From NCBI GenBank assembly GCA_037157565.1, contig JAZHRO010000073.1:16808501-16872500 (forward strand): 64,000 bases of DNA, in the 5' to 3' direction. The notes beneath the pieces were generated by a model. It was not told the origin of the DNA. It saw only the letters and a list, made by a program, of their open reading frames with translations, and ran no database searches. The position numbers and the translations under genes were made by a program. Source of the stretch: Thalassia testudinum (taxonomy: Eukaryota; Streptophyta; Magnoliopsida; Alismatales; Hydrocharitaceae). Positions 21,168 through 31,856 of this stretch are shown here, one piece after another; position 1 is the stretch's first letter; each line of letters starts with the position of its first letter.

Positions 21168-22274
21168 GTATTTTATGGTATCAGGCAGTTCCCACCTATT
21201 TATAAATATGCAAGAAAAAGAAAAAGAAAAAAAATTTATATATATATATATATAATATATATATATGGTGTTTAGTAATGATTTGAAAGCTGAAACAAAA
21301 ATACAATAAGTGTTTATGGATATTCAACCTCTGTTTTGAAGACTTTCCAGGCCACAGAAGCTTGATTCGCTTAGGCTCGACTTAATTCACTGGAGCATTG
21401 ACAAAATAAATCAGAATCTCTCCTAACTAAAGACTTATTCTTGTACCTGAGACACCAGTACAGGATCCGTTGGTTTGCTTCTACTTGAGAACCTGAGTAA
21501 TCTTGGTTCACACTACACATCAGGAAAGACCAGGTGAACATAAGATCCAACCCTAGTGTTCATTAGGGAAGGTGGAGCCCTTACCTGTGCGCGTAGGTAG
21601 ACTTTTTATCCCAGGTTTTAGTCTTGTGTTTAGGAGAAACTCTTTCCACCAAAAAGAAACTCTCCCACCAAAAACAAAAGTGTGCTCCTTCAAAAAAAAA
21701 ATGTTGTAAGAGATATACTGACACGTGTTAAAAAAAAAATGCAAATAAGTCAGTATATCTAACAAATGTCTGTAAAGTCTTCGCCCTACAAGAAGTTCTT
21801 CAGGGCAGGTTACAAATACCTTGTTTTCCTGTGAGCCACAAATGTCAGAAAATGAGAGTTGAGTTTTCTGTCATCCTCTTAAGGGTCATTCCGAAGACAT
21901 GAGCTGAAACTAGGACCAACCTGTGCTTGAAGATTTGTGAAACCCTGGGCTTGAGTCTTAATGTTCATCTGGTCAGTCTTGATCCTTCACTAAGCACAAG
22001 CCATAATCTCTTGAGCTCTCGAGTACGGCAAAAACCTCCTGGGTCCTGGAAATCGTACTTAAGGTTTAAATATCAAGAGTCCTGGTTAGTCGAGAGATGA
22101 TCTTTGTCACGTGAGACTTAAAAGTATTGGTAGTCTTCTCTGCAATTGGTTCTCACAGTATCCAACAATAAACACACCTATGTTGCCTCGGAAGAAAATT
22201 TTCAGCTTAAGATCACTTCTAAATACTACAAAAAATGTTTTGCTAGGGACTAGCAAAAGATAAGCATGGGGGTA
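21168..22274 (+). other. NAE-1 3' untranslated region
   Basis: Non-coding and well matched by NAE-2 (60586-61587 inverted). It contains a short AT microsatellite at 21238-21266 and a hairpin with arms AGATATACTGAC (21711-21722) and GTCAGTATATCT (21749-21760). It ends with the pre-polypurine hairpin at 22238-22258 and the tract AAAAGATAAGCATGGGGGTA at 22255-22274. Confidence 0.8.
22238..22274 (+). other. NAE-1 hairpin and terminal polypurine tract
   Basis: Arms TTTTGCTAG and CTAGCAAAA flank a GGA loop. The second arm runs into the purine-rich tract AAAAGATAAGCATGGGGGTA that ends at the 3' LTR start (22275). The tract would prime plus-strand synthesis. Confidence 0.85.
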
Positions 22275-23284
22275 TGATTGCAACTCAAAAATACCCCTGC
22301 AATTGTGCCATCTTGTGCTATTTCCTAGCATTACCAATGCATATTAGGTCTCCATAGTTGCATTGTAAAAATACATGCATGCATGCATTTAATTGAGAGG
22401 AGAGGAGAATGAAATAAGTGGCCTTGCATTTTACTTTTTCCCTCAAGTGCCTCTTTGCAAAATCCACCATCTTTTTATTTTTCCACTTGATTTGGAAATC
22501 TCTTCCCGCGGCTGCACCTTTCTTCTCCTCACGCCATGCTTCCTTGCGGCTGCCTCTCCCTGCCAGCCCTTCCCTACATGAGCCATGCACGGCCATGCCT
22601 TCCTCTTCTATTTAAAGACCACGGCTTCCACCTTCAAAAGTCATGCCTGGTTCCAGCCACAAAAAAACCCACCGGCAGCTCCATCTCCTTCCAGGCCGTC
22701 CTCTCCTCCCATTCCCCTCCATACGTCGGCCCTCCTCCTCCGAGGAGATACCCGGCGAGCAGGAGCTCTCACTGTGGTGCACACCACCACAGTGAGACCA
22801 CCACCGCCCAGCTCCTCAAAGAGCTGGTGGGCGTGGTGGCACTTTTCTAGTTTTTTTTTTTAGCTTCCAGCACCTTACGCCATGGCCGCACGCTTCAAGG
22901 TCTGAAGCTTGAAGCAGCAGCAGCAGCCCCTTCCACACAAGCCTGCAGGTGCCCCAGCCCCTCCGCGCGCGCCTGCAGGCCCTCTCCACCTTCCGCTTCT
23001 CCACCCTGTCGTGCCCTCTTTCGCTCGCAACCGGCTGCTGCCCGCCTCTGTAGCGGCCGGCCAAGCGCTTCCTGCCCCCTGCCAGCACCTGCAAGCTTCC
23101 GCGCAAGCTGCAGGCCCCCTCGCCTCCCTCTCCGCACGCTCTGTCGTGAGCTCTCCGCACTCGCAACCGACCGACGCAGGCCTTCTCCCTTGCGTGCCAG
23201 CCCACGCACGCCAGCCCGCGCGTGCCAGCCGCAAGCCGGCCACACTCACACCACCTGAAGCTCCCGGTTGCGCGACGCGGACGA

Positions 23285-23368
23285 CCACTGTAGCCACTGT
23301 TCACACGAGTCTGCGCGACATTGTGGCTACAGTGGGGTGACTGGTGAGCTTCTCACTTTATCAGTCAC
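23285..23368 (+). other. Two consecutive stem-loops in the NAE-1 3' LTR
   Basis: Stem A is perfect over 13 bp: CCACTGTAGCCAC (23285-23297) with GTGGCTACAGTGG (23323-23335). Stem B has GTGACTG pairing with CAGTCAC, where NAE-2 has GTGACCG pairing with CGGTCAC. That is a paired change that keeps the stem. Confidence 0.6.
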
Positions 23369-23764
23369 TCGGCGTGCCGCGACCGTCGTTCGCCCGTGTG
23401 TGCGCTTGCCCACGTCGCCCGTACACTCCCGCGCGTCTGCCAGGCCTATCCCAGCGTCTGCATCCCCCGCTCTCTTCACGCGCACCTGCCTTCTCCCGCT
23501 CCAGCCTTCGCGCAGCGTTGTGCGCTGCGGGTTCCTCTCCGCTCTCCACTCCCGCGCTCTCCTCTTTGCACAAACGCGCCCACGCGCGAACTTGAACCAT
23601 CAGACGATGGGCCTGCAACGCAGACGCCTTAACCCTCCAGCAGCTGCTCCCTCTCCCGCTCTCTCTCTCTCTCTCACTCTCTCTCACAACACTCTCTCAC
23701 TCTCTTCACCGACGCACACACACACCTACACTAACACTTCCACACACACACACACCTATACTCT

Positions 23765-23847
23765 ATTATAAATATATATATATATCTACGTATACTTATA
23801 TATTGATATATATATACATATGTATATACATATATATATATATATAT

Positions 23848-23916
<69 letters not shown>

Positions 23917-23979
23917 CTTATATTTATACATATAGTAGTACCTATATACTTATGTATTAGTATACATACATATATATAT

Positions 23980-24019
<40 letters not shown>

Positions 24020-24129
24020 ACTTATATATGTACACATATATATACCGATATACATACATATATTTATATACATATATATATAAGTATACATATATCTATA
24101 TATATACTATTATAAGTATAGATACATAC

Positions 24130-24160
<31 letters not shown>

Positions 24161-24262
24161 TATATACACATCTATATAGTATTATATACATATATATATA
24201 CATCTATACATATATCTATCTATACATATGCTACATACATATATACATATACTTATATATAT

Positions 24263-24293
<31 letters not shown>

Positions 24294-24380
24294 TACACAC
24301 ACATATATGTATACATATATATACCTATTTATAACCATATATACATATAGATATATTTACATATATACATATATATTTTT
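23765..24380. repeat. AT-rich microsatellite in the NAE-1 3' LTR
   Basis: About 600 bp of TATA and ATATAC units with short CA runs. The long Ile/Tyr-only reading frame here (23803-24669) is produced by the repeat and is not a gene. Confidence 0.95.
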
Positions 24381-25068
24381 TTTCACATTTTTACCATACG
24401 TGGTATCGCGGGAATATCTGCACCAGTTGCTGGTATTCCCCGATACACGCGTACAAAAAGCGTGGTTACATTCATCTTCCACCATCCATCCCATACTCCA
24501 CGCGGCACCTAGTCCTGTTGGTTGCGTCTCTCTAGACAACGACCGACTCGACACCGTGCTACACTCCATCTCCGCCTCCACCCCCACCCCTTTATATACA
24601 TATTATATACCTATATATATACTATATTTACTTTATTTCTGTTTCGCTTCCCTGTTAGTAAAAAGATAAAAAAATATATATAAAAGAGAAAAGATAATCT
24701 TTGACTTGTAGGTACTCCTTCTTGCGAATAGCAAGACCCATTTTGGAACCCTATTTTGGCTCAAAGCCAAGAACCCAATTTTGAGGGTGTGCCTCAAGGA
24801 CAAAGATTACCTAAAAAAAAATCTAAATAAGAAAAACATCAAAAACACAATAAACGAATGAAAGAGACTCGTTGTAGGAAAGGCGTAGAAACTCAACTTG
24901 TAACCCCACTTCCTGAGTTCGACCTTGGGCCTAAAAGTGACAAGATAAAATCAAGTAGGCCAAGTTAAAAATTTTGTAAAGATATGGTTAGGTCTGATTT
25001 AGGTTAACCACTATACACACTTCAACGATAAAATCATCATATTAACAACCTATCTGGGTTAGACAACA

Positions 25069-25245
25069 GCAGGCTACCTGGGAGCCTGAGGTGGCGATGC
25101 GGGAGCGGTTCCAGAAACTCTTTGAGGGTACGTCATTTCAAACCAGCTTCGGTCCTCTTTGAGTTTGTTATGCGTATGTTGTTCTTTTTCTGCACTCTAG
25201 ATAGCGCAAGTTTCGGAGACGAAACTTCCTTTGAGCCTGTCATGT
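25069..25245 (+). pseudogene. pol: DEL-C chromodomain 3' part and pol end
   Basis: From 25070 the codons read QATWEPEVAMRERFQKLF, the second half of the chromodomain with its aromatic W and acidic residues. They end at TGA 25160-25162. About 80 nt of non-coding sequence leads to the 3' LTR. It includes AGTTTCGGAGACGAAACTT, a GTTTCG/CGAAAC inverted repeat similar to what precedes the polypurine tract in related elements, but a clear purine tract is missing. Confidence 0.9.
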
Positions 25246-27985
25246 TGTTAAGACCCGTGACATCAAAACACTTTAAGACATCTGGGAGTTGGTCCATACA
25301 TCTGGTCAGACATTTGGCACCTTCCTAGACGTCTGGAAATTAATTTTTACGTGCGTACGATTGTGAGTCTGCACGCATGCCGCACACAGACTGAACCCCA
25401 GTAGCCTTCTCCTCTTTCTCTTCCCTCACCGACCTGCAGAAGCTTTTCCCCCATGCCTACAAATACTCCCTCCTCTCCCTCTCGCCACCCCACCCCATCT
25501 GTCTCCTCCTTCCTCTAGCGCGAGAGAGAGAGAGTGAGAGCGAGCGCAATAGCTGCAGTCGAGTGCAGTGGCGGAGAGGAGAAGAGCAGCGAGAGGGAAG
25601 AGAAGAGAGCGCACGTGTCGTGAGAGAGAGAGCTCACCGGAGCAGCTCGAGGCCGGACGGCATGCGTGAGGCGGAGGGTGTGTTGGGGAGGTTTCCCCAA
25701 CACTGCTGCAGCAGAGCAGCAGACGAGCAGCTGCGCGGCTAGGTCGCGCGCAGCGAGAAGAAGACAAAGGAGGTTCTGATTTTAGGAATTTTTCCTAGAA
25801 TCAAACATCTGGACCTACATCCAGACGACATGGACGACGTCTGGAAGAAGCTCCAGATGACTGATAGGTACGTACTGTGCCTATACCTTCCTTTTTGAGG
25901 ATACGGCCATGCAGGCCATTCTGCCAAAGCTCTGTCGTGTACCTTGCTGAGGGATTTTTTGCGTACACGTGCTGGATTCACTTCGGGAAGGTGCGGGAGA
26001 CGCCCTCCCACGTGGTTCAGATGTCTGGGCGAGTCACCAGACGACGGAGAACGTCTCCAGACGTCAGGAGAGGTGATCGGACATCCAGAACTGGGTCTAG
26101 ACGGTTCAGCAGGATCTCTGGACGTCCGAAGAGCAGCATAGAGTGAGGTATGACCTGGACCCCTTTTTAAGATGTCTGGAAGATGTTCCAGACGTCTGAT
26201 TTAAGTCAGAGTTGTCATTTTTTACCCGTTTAGGGTTCGTTCGAGGTCCGATTTCCGCGTTTAAGATTCTGTTCTTCTCATAATAAGTTCCTCTACCTGT
26301 TTGAAATACTTTTATCTTGTTCTGAGTGTTTTCTTATGGTTGATCTTTGTGTAGGACCTCATTCTGTTGCGGACTTGGGGGTTGCGGAGGCTTGTGGACC
26401 TGCCGATCGAGCCCCCATTACTCCCGATGTTGCGGGTAGAGTGGCTTCCCTTAGTTAATTACAGATATAAATGCATGCCTGGAATGAGTGATAGATCCTA
26501 GGGTATGGCATGAATCCTATGACTAGAAACACTGGAACGATTGTATCGAATGCCTGAATTACAATCTTGCATGAGTAGATAGAATAATAATAATTGCTTG
26601 TAATTGGATAACAGTTGCCTGTGAAATGTAGAGTACTATTGTTAGTAACTGCTACATGAAATTCCTATTATTTGAAATTAAATACGAGCTGCATTGTATA
26701 TAAATTGGAAAAGAAAGTTTAAACATTGGAAACACGTGCTATATGAGAATAAACCTGAAATGATGAAACCTAGTATGGCTTGGCTTGAGGAAACATGAGC
26801 ACTAACCCTACGGGGAATTAGGAGTAGAACTCCTGGAAATAAATGAAATGGAACTGGAAAAGTGAATGGGAAAGTGTGTTGTCTCTTGGGTACGTAGTAC
26901 CAAGGGAAGCACATGTTACCTCTTAGTGTAGTGCGGAGTCAGCCGCCCTAGGGACCCGGGGTTAGGTCTGGCCACTTTGTATCGACTTTTGGTCCTCGCG
27001 TACACCGTACCGGGGAGAGCTACTAGTGTAGGGAGGGAGCTAGCCACCCCACGGGGCCCGGGGTTCAGCTAGCTGTCCTACACCGACTTGTTAGGCCCAC
27101 TGGTTCAAACCAGGGTAGTCAGGCGAGGGTGTGCAGACTGTGGAGGGGCAAGACCCCTGTTTGGTTACTGTGGGGGGTTGGACCCCTGTTACTAAGAGGG
27201 CTCTGCCCTATACTGGCTCCGTGTTTTGCTTTGGGCACACCCATTAACGGAAACGACTGACCGCGTGCCAGTGCGAGGTAGCTACCCGTGCGTTTAACGC
27301 ACGTGCCTTAGTCACCGTTACGTCTGTCAGCAACCTTGGGGTGGTTGACTGAGGGTAGGACCACCACGGGGGACTCTCTCGGCCAGGAGAGCACCACATG
27401 CTACTTCTACTTTTCGAAAAAGATTGCAATCAAGATCGTTCCCATGAGGAACATTTGAGATCAAGAGAAAGACCTGAGAAATAAACCAAGAAAGAGTAAA
27501 TAGATAAATAAAGAAAGAAATTAGAAACAAAAGCTACTTGTCCACCTTTACTGTCATTCTTAGCTAGTTGGTTGCCACTTTACTTAGCGTTTCGCTGACG
27601 TGTCGTACTTACCACCTTTTTCAGGACCAGGTGTTGAGCAGCCAGAGCCTATGGCTACGGAGGGTGCTGGGCCTAGTAGAGCCCACTAGTTGTACTTGTG
27701 TTGTATCCGTTCCTGTAGTAGTGAGTATTTTGTTACACTTTTGTACTCTTTTATTGTAAATCTCATATTTCGGTACCTATTTTTAATTCTCTACTTTGTG
27801 GTGGTGTGTACTGTAGTAGTTCTTTCTTTACTGTTGTACTTTTGTTACTGTTAGTTACTTGCATGGTGAATGTAGTTTATTTTACTGCTTTTTGGTTACT
27901 TTCTCATTGGACGACTGGGTTTTGGGATCAGTCGAGTCGGTCCGATTCTCGTGTCCTGTAGGGATTGGGGAACCGGGTCGTAACA
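25246..27985 (+). repeat. DEL-C 3' LTR
   Basis: 2,740 bp, TGTTAAGACC...GTAACA, colinear with 5010-7737 and with scattered substitutions. TACAAATA at 25458-25465. The CCAGACGTCTGG-type motifs recur, several with point changes. Followed directly by the TSD ACTGG. Confidence 0.95.
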
Positions 27986-28365
27986 ACTGGCCTTCATTAT
28001 TCAAGGATGCACACAACTTTTCCAAGACTTGCTCTCGTTGCTAGACTCTAGGGACCATGACCAGGAAAGACATGATGTCCCTTCAGCCCATTTTGATTGT
28101 CAAGATCTTTGACGTTTGGGGCATTGATTTCATGGGCCCATTTCCACCATCCAACGGCTTTGAGTACATCTTACTCGCAGTAGACTATGTCTCAAAATGG
28201 ATTGAAGCCATCGCCACCCATCAATGCGATCATAAGGCTGTCATGGACTTTGTTAAGAAGAACATCTTTTCTCGATTTGGAATACCGAAGGCTATGATCA
28301 GTGATGGTGGAAGTCATTTTATCCACTCCCAATTCCGTGCCCCTACTCAGAAAATATGAGGTTAC
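27986..28365 (+). pseudogene. pol: ATH-B1 integrase core, middle segment between two insertions
   Basis: The segment resumes at PSLFKDAHNF. A TAG follows at the end of the zinc finger (CSRC then stop), and ATH-B2 has a TAG at exactly the same codon. The core then shows D in [10 protein letters not shown] and D in ISDGGSHF. A 1-bp insertion near 28340 shifts the frame. ATH-F inserted after GTTAC at 28361-28365; the glutamate-bearing part continues at 50953. Confidence 0.92.
28361..28365. repeat. Target site duplication GTTAC of ATH-F (second copy 50948-50952)
   Basis: GTTAC precedes TGATGTGCAT (28366), and GTTAC follows ...TTCAATA (50947). The flanks joined through one copy align with the uninterrupted integrase of ATH-B2. 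Confidence 0.95.
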
Positions 28366-30015
28366 TGATGTGCATACATTTGATTAACCTAAAATGTCTA
28401 TTAATTCATGTTTTTAATGTCACATTAGCATCATACATTGTAAATAGCGCATAACATGCATAATCAAGCATTTAGATCAAGTTGTATAAATTGTATAGTA
28501 ATTGTCTCCTTTTCATGGTCAGGGATAGGGTGACTTTTTATCAGAGCCTCAGATCGAACATCCAACCGTATGGATCTGATCAGGGCGACGATTAGAGTTC
28601 AACGACTCCAAGATCACCCTAATCGGACATTCGTAGCACTAGATAGAGACCGAGGAACTTTAAAGAGCAAGGGCCAAGATGGTGTTAATATGCACCTCAG
28701 ACGACAAATCCAACCGCATGGATGGGTTCAGATCGACGATCGTAGCCTAACGGCGTGAAAATCGATCCAATCCAACACCTGTGGCAGCTTCTACAATACT
28801 CAGAAGATGGACGGCCAAGATGGCGCCATGTGGTACCATCTCAACTACCCAAACTGACCAAGCCAATTTGGAAGACCTCCGTGTCCTCTCTCTCTCCTCA
28901 CCCGCGCGATGGATCTGGACCATTGGATCACCATCCAACGACCATGGACGATCGTGCCTTAAAACCTTCACTCGACAAACTACCGCAGTAGTGTAGCGGT
29001 CGAGCACGCAACGTGAGATCAAGCCCGCATCCACAGTGTGTGGGTGCGTGATTAGAGCCGTGCGATGAAGATCCAGCGATGGGAAGCGAGCAATAGCACC
29101 CACGCGCGATTAGACGTGCGGCGCTTACTTGTGATTGCACGCGAGCGCGCAGTGAGGGCGTAGCCACTTTAAGCCATCCGATCTCTGAGAGCGTGAGAAC
29201 GTGCACATGCATTGAAGGGCGCGGATGAGGGGGCACACGAGTGACGTGCACGTTGGCCACGTTCAGGTCTTTAGTGACAAATAAATCTATCACTAAAGGT
29301 CCTGAATTAATGTTTTTCACGTTGTAATGTTCCAAATGCCTCCACTCCTTGCAACTATAAAAGGAGACCCCCTCCATATGGATTTCTCATCCCTTCCTTC
29401 TCTTCTCTCCCTCTCCAAAGCTTAAGAGAAGCTTATCCTACACCCAGGATACTCCTCAAGAGCTAAAACCAAGTTTTTGCCCCCGTTCCAGAAGTGGGTC
29501 TCGCGACGACGACGATGTGCTACCTCGTTCCCATTCCTTCTGCTTCGACCTCCTTCTACCTGCTCCGTTCCTCGTCTTCCAGGTGTTGTCTCGTCCGGAT
29601 CGTCCTCCAAGCGATCGTCGAGGAGGATAACTTCTATCTCCCATTCTTTTTCCTACTTTCTAGAGTAGAATTTTCCTGCTTTCTAGTTGTAATAATTTCT
29701 CTCTTTCCAATGTAATATTTTCTCTCTTTCTTAGTTGTAAAAATATTTTGCAATATCAAGTGAATGTTTCCTCTTTCTCTCTCTCTTATTGTCTTTATTG
29801 ATTACATTTCATTGTGATTATTCTGCCCTTTAAACAAAATCACAAAAAAAATATAATTGCGAATTTTGATTGACGTAGCCTTCCTGAGTTCGACTCGGGA
29901 TTTCTTTACAGTTTTGGTACAAATTTTATTTATTGAACGGGTTTCTTCGCTACTCGAACTACAACGAGAGGTTTTCAAAACTGATTCCAATAGCGTAGTC
30001 TTCCGACGTTCAACA
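28366..30015 (+). repeat. ATH-F 5' LTR
   Basis: 1,650 bp, TGATGTGCAT...TTCAACA, matching 49306-50947. TATAAAAG lies at 29356-29363, with CT-rich sequence starting about 40 bp downstream. U5 motif CCTGAGTTCGACTCGGG at 29883-29899. Confidence 0.95.
29356..29363 (+). promoter_or_regulatory. TATA box of the ATH-F 5' LTR
   Basis: TATAAAAG in GCAACTATAAAAGGAGACC, a strong TATA match. It is identical in the 3' LTR at 50311-50318. Confidence 0.75.
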
Positions 30016-30018
30016 TTT

Positions 30019-30036
30019 TGGCGCCATTGCCGGGGA
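30019..30036 (+). other. ATH-F primer binding site (tRNA-Asp type)
   Basis: TGGCGCCATTGCCGGGGA begins 3 nt after the 5' LTR. It differs at one base from the complement of the plant tRNA-Asp 3' end. Confidence 0.92.
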
Positions 30037-31359
30037 GGCAGCGATTTTCCGATCTTCTTTTCACATTTCACACACTTTACTGTCTTATTACTTGTTTTCT
30101 CTCGTGTCTACTGTTTTGCAGATACCTCTATTAGGAAATCGTCAAGCAATAGATCGGAGTAAAGTGCAGTTGAAGACGACTGTAAGTGCTCCCCATTGTT
30201 TCCCCCTCCATAGATTTCATTTCATCACATTAAATTCAAATTCCAATTAACCTAGGTGTTTGCATAAATCCTAGGATTAGTTTGGCAGTTTGGATTTCCA
30301 CCCACATCCATTTCACCCTCATATATAAAAAAAAACAAAAAGATATTTTTGTGGGGTAATTCAACATACACACAACATACACCCACATTCAAGGCACTTA
30401 ACCTAATTGATTTTTTCTACTCAACCGGATTCTGATCTATGGAACCGGTACACAAATCAACACATAAAAGAGTAGAAATCATTCTAGGTTAATCATTTCT
30501 GTGTGCCTAACTCAGTAGTGCAATTGTGACCAATTGTTTGCGTTGTTTGGGCCATACCAATCAACATAAAATCAACTCACCAAGTAGCTTCCTCTTAGGG
30601 TTTTCACTCTAAGTTCATACCAGGCACTCTACTTTATTTCTGATTTTAAAAGGAAAGCAATCTTCACCCGTGCTTGAAAGCCTGGTTTGTCTCAAACTTG
30701 ATTGAATTCAACCTAATTCTAAACCCTAAAAGCTATTTAAGCAAGATTTGAACATTAAAATCTTCTCATCACAAATAATCTTGCTTGAAAACCCTGGTTG
30801 TGCACGCACTTACATATGCTCAATTGATCATTAAGAGCACAACCCATTTTAAGGGCCCACCACATTCCATAAGCACTACAATCCCAGGCCTTAATAAAAT
30901 CGAGTAGACATTGGCATCGAGTAGACATTGGCCTTAAGGATTGATTCGCTCTTTGGAGCCTAGTCTGAAATTGTTTACGATTAACCTGCTTGTACTAATT
31001 AATCTGATGTCTAGCTAGGGGAGTAGCGTCAAACGACCATGGCTGAGGGGTACACTAGGAACCAGAGAGGCAAGCCGAAGGATGAACCTTCTCCCCAGTC
31101 CCTCCTTCTAACTAGTTGGATTGAGAAGACACAAGTAGAGTAAATCGTTTGTAATCATAAGGTGGGTTTTGGGAGTCTGTAGATCCTTAGGCTACCCCAC
31201 TTAAGGACAGGCTTGTTTTGTTGTGCTGCAGGGTTCTTATCCCCAGTCCTTCCGACCTTTTCCTAGTTTATGCTGGGAAGAAGGTCATTGAATCCCTGAT
31301 TGGAAAGACCACTTGAGTATTCTAGGAGGCATAGATTGGATTTTGGCCAAATTGATCCC
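30037..31359 (+). other. ATH-F leader (non-coding)
   Basis: 1.3 kb of AT-rich leader without long frames. At 31024-31110 it carries the block GTCAAACGACC...GGAACC...GCAAGCC...GAACCTTC, which is also in the leaders of ATH-B1 and ATH-B2. Confidence 0.65.
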
Positions 31360-31856
31360 ATGGTCGATCAAAAGCCTCCTCTGCCCCAGGATCCACAGGA
31401 GGTATTTCGAAGGTAGCTGGAACAAATGCAGAGAATGTAAGAATGGTTCCAGAGAATGCAGGGCGCTCAGCCTTTGAAGGATTTTTATGATCCTTCAAAT
31501 TACGAGGAACATCCCGACGTCCAGATTCCTGCCGAAGATGTAGAAATCAAGCCTAGGTGCTAAGCCTGATCAAATATTTCCATGGGCTTGGCTCTGAAGA
31601 CCCATTTTAGAACTTAGAGGACTTGACCACTTTAGTCCAGACCACCAAGGCGCGAAACGTGAATGAGGAGCAAATGATCAAGAAGCTCTTCCCCCACTCT
31701 TTTAGGGATAAAGCCGCTCATTGGTACAGGACTATAGGAAGACCAATTGCAACATGGAATGAGTTGAAATCGACCTTTCTGAAGAAATTCTTCCCTGTCG
31801 AATGTACCAATGCTTTGAGGCGGGCAATCATTACCTTTACCCAATGGTTGGGGGAG
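31360..31856 (+). pseudogene. gag: ATH-F gag 5' part, cut by ATH-B2
   Basis: The ATG at 31360 starts MVDQKPPLPQDPQEVF, which then meets TAG and TAA. Readable stretches include the FYDPSNYEE block. In another frame, 31623-31856 has the capsid segment FPHSFRDKAAHWYRTIGRP, then ELKSTFLKKFFPVE. Several stops and at least one frameshift are present. The gag is broken at 31856 by ATH-B2 and resumes in frame at 42855. Confidence 0.85.
31852..31856. repeat. Target site duplication GGGAG of ATH-B2 (second copy 42850-42854)
   Basis: GGGAG immediately before TGACGTGCGA (31857) and immediately after ...GTTATCA (42849). Gag codons on the two sides rejoin in frame through one copy. Confidence 0.95.

Larger units (their letters stand above)
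14693..25068 (+). mobile_element. NAE-1: non-autonomous Athila-derived element (gag C-terminus and protease only)
   Basis: The element is 10,376 bp with LTRs of 2,708 and 2,794 bp, a tRNA-Asp primer site at 17411 and a polypurine tract at 22255-22274. The 5' LTR begins GG where the 3' LTR begins TG, a one-base change. The 4.9-kb interior encodes a gag C-terminal part, a protease and a frame-open tail. RT, RNase H, integrase and the gag capsid domain are absent. NAE-2 has the same protease-to-polypurine layout. It must have been mobilised by enzymes supplied by another element, probably an Athila type. Confidence 0.92.
22275..25068 (+). repeat. NAE-1 3' LTR
   Basis: 2,794 bp, starting TGATTGCAAC and ending GACAACA. 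It is colinear with 14693-17400; most of the length difference lies in the AT microsatellite and a short extra stretch near 23195-23230. TATA-like TATTTAAAGA at 22609. The U5 motif CCTGAGTTCGACCTTGGG is at 24912-24929. Confidence 0.95.
5010..27985 (+). mobile_element. DEL-C: Tekay/Del-type chromovirus with 2.7-kb LTRs, carrying two nested insertions
   Basis: This element is complete from LTR to LTR: 22,976 bp as found, about 9.9 kb without SOLO-D and NAE-1. It has TG...CA ends (the 5' LTR ends TA), a perfect TSD ACTGG and a primer site matching initiator tRNA-Met at 7741. It carries a zinc-knuckle gag relic, a DSGATHS protease, FIDD RT, RNase H, D,D35E integrase and a chromodomain. The tRNA-iMet primer site, long LTRs and chromodomain fit the Tekay/Del clade. 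The pol frame is nearly intact, but the gag core is missing. The 3' end before the LTR lacks a clean polypurine tract. Confidence 0.93.

Noticed and set aside
23803..24669. 288-codon open frame made mostly of Ile and Tyr
   Set aside because: It is the translation of a TATA/ATATAC microsatellite inside an LTR; the non-repeat tail is LTR sequence shared with non-coding copies.
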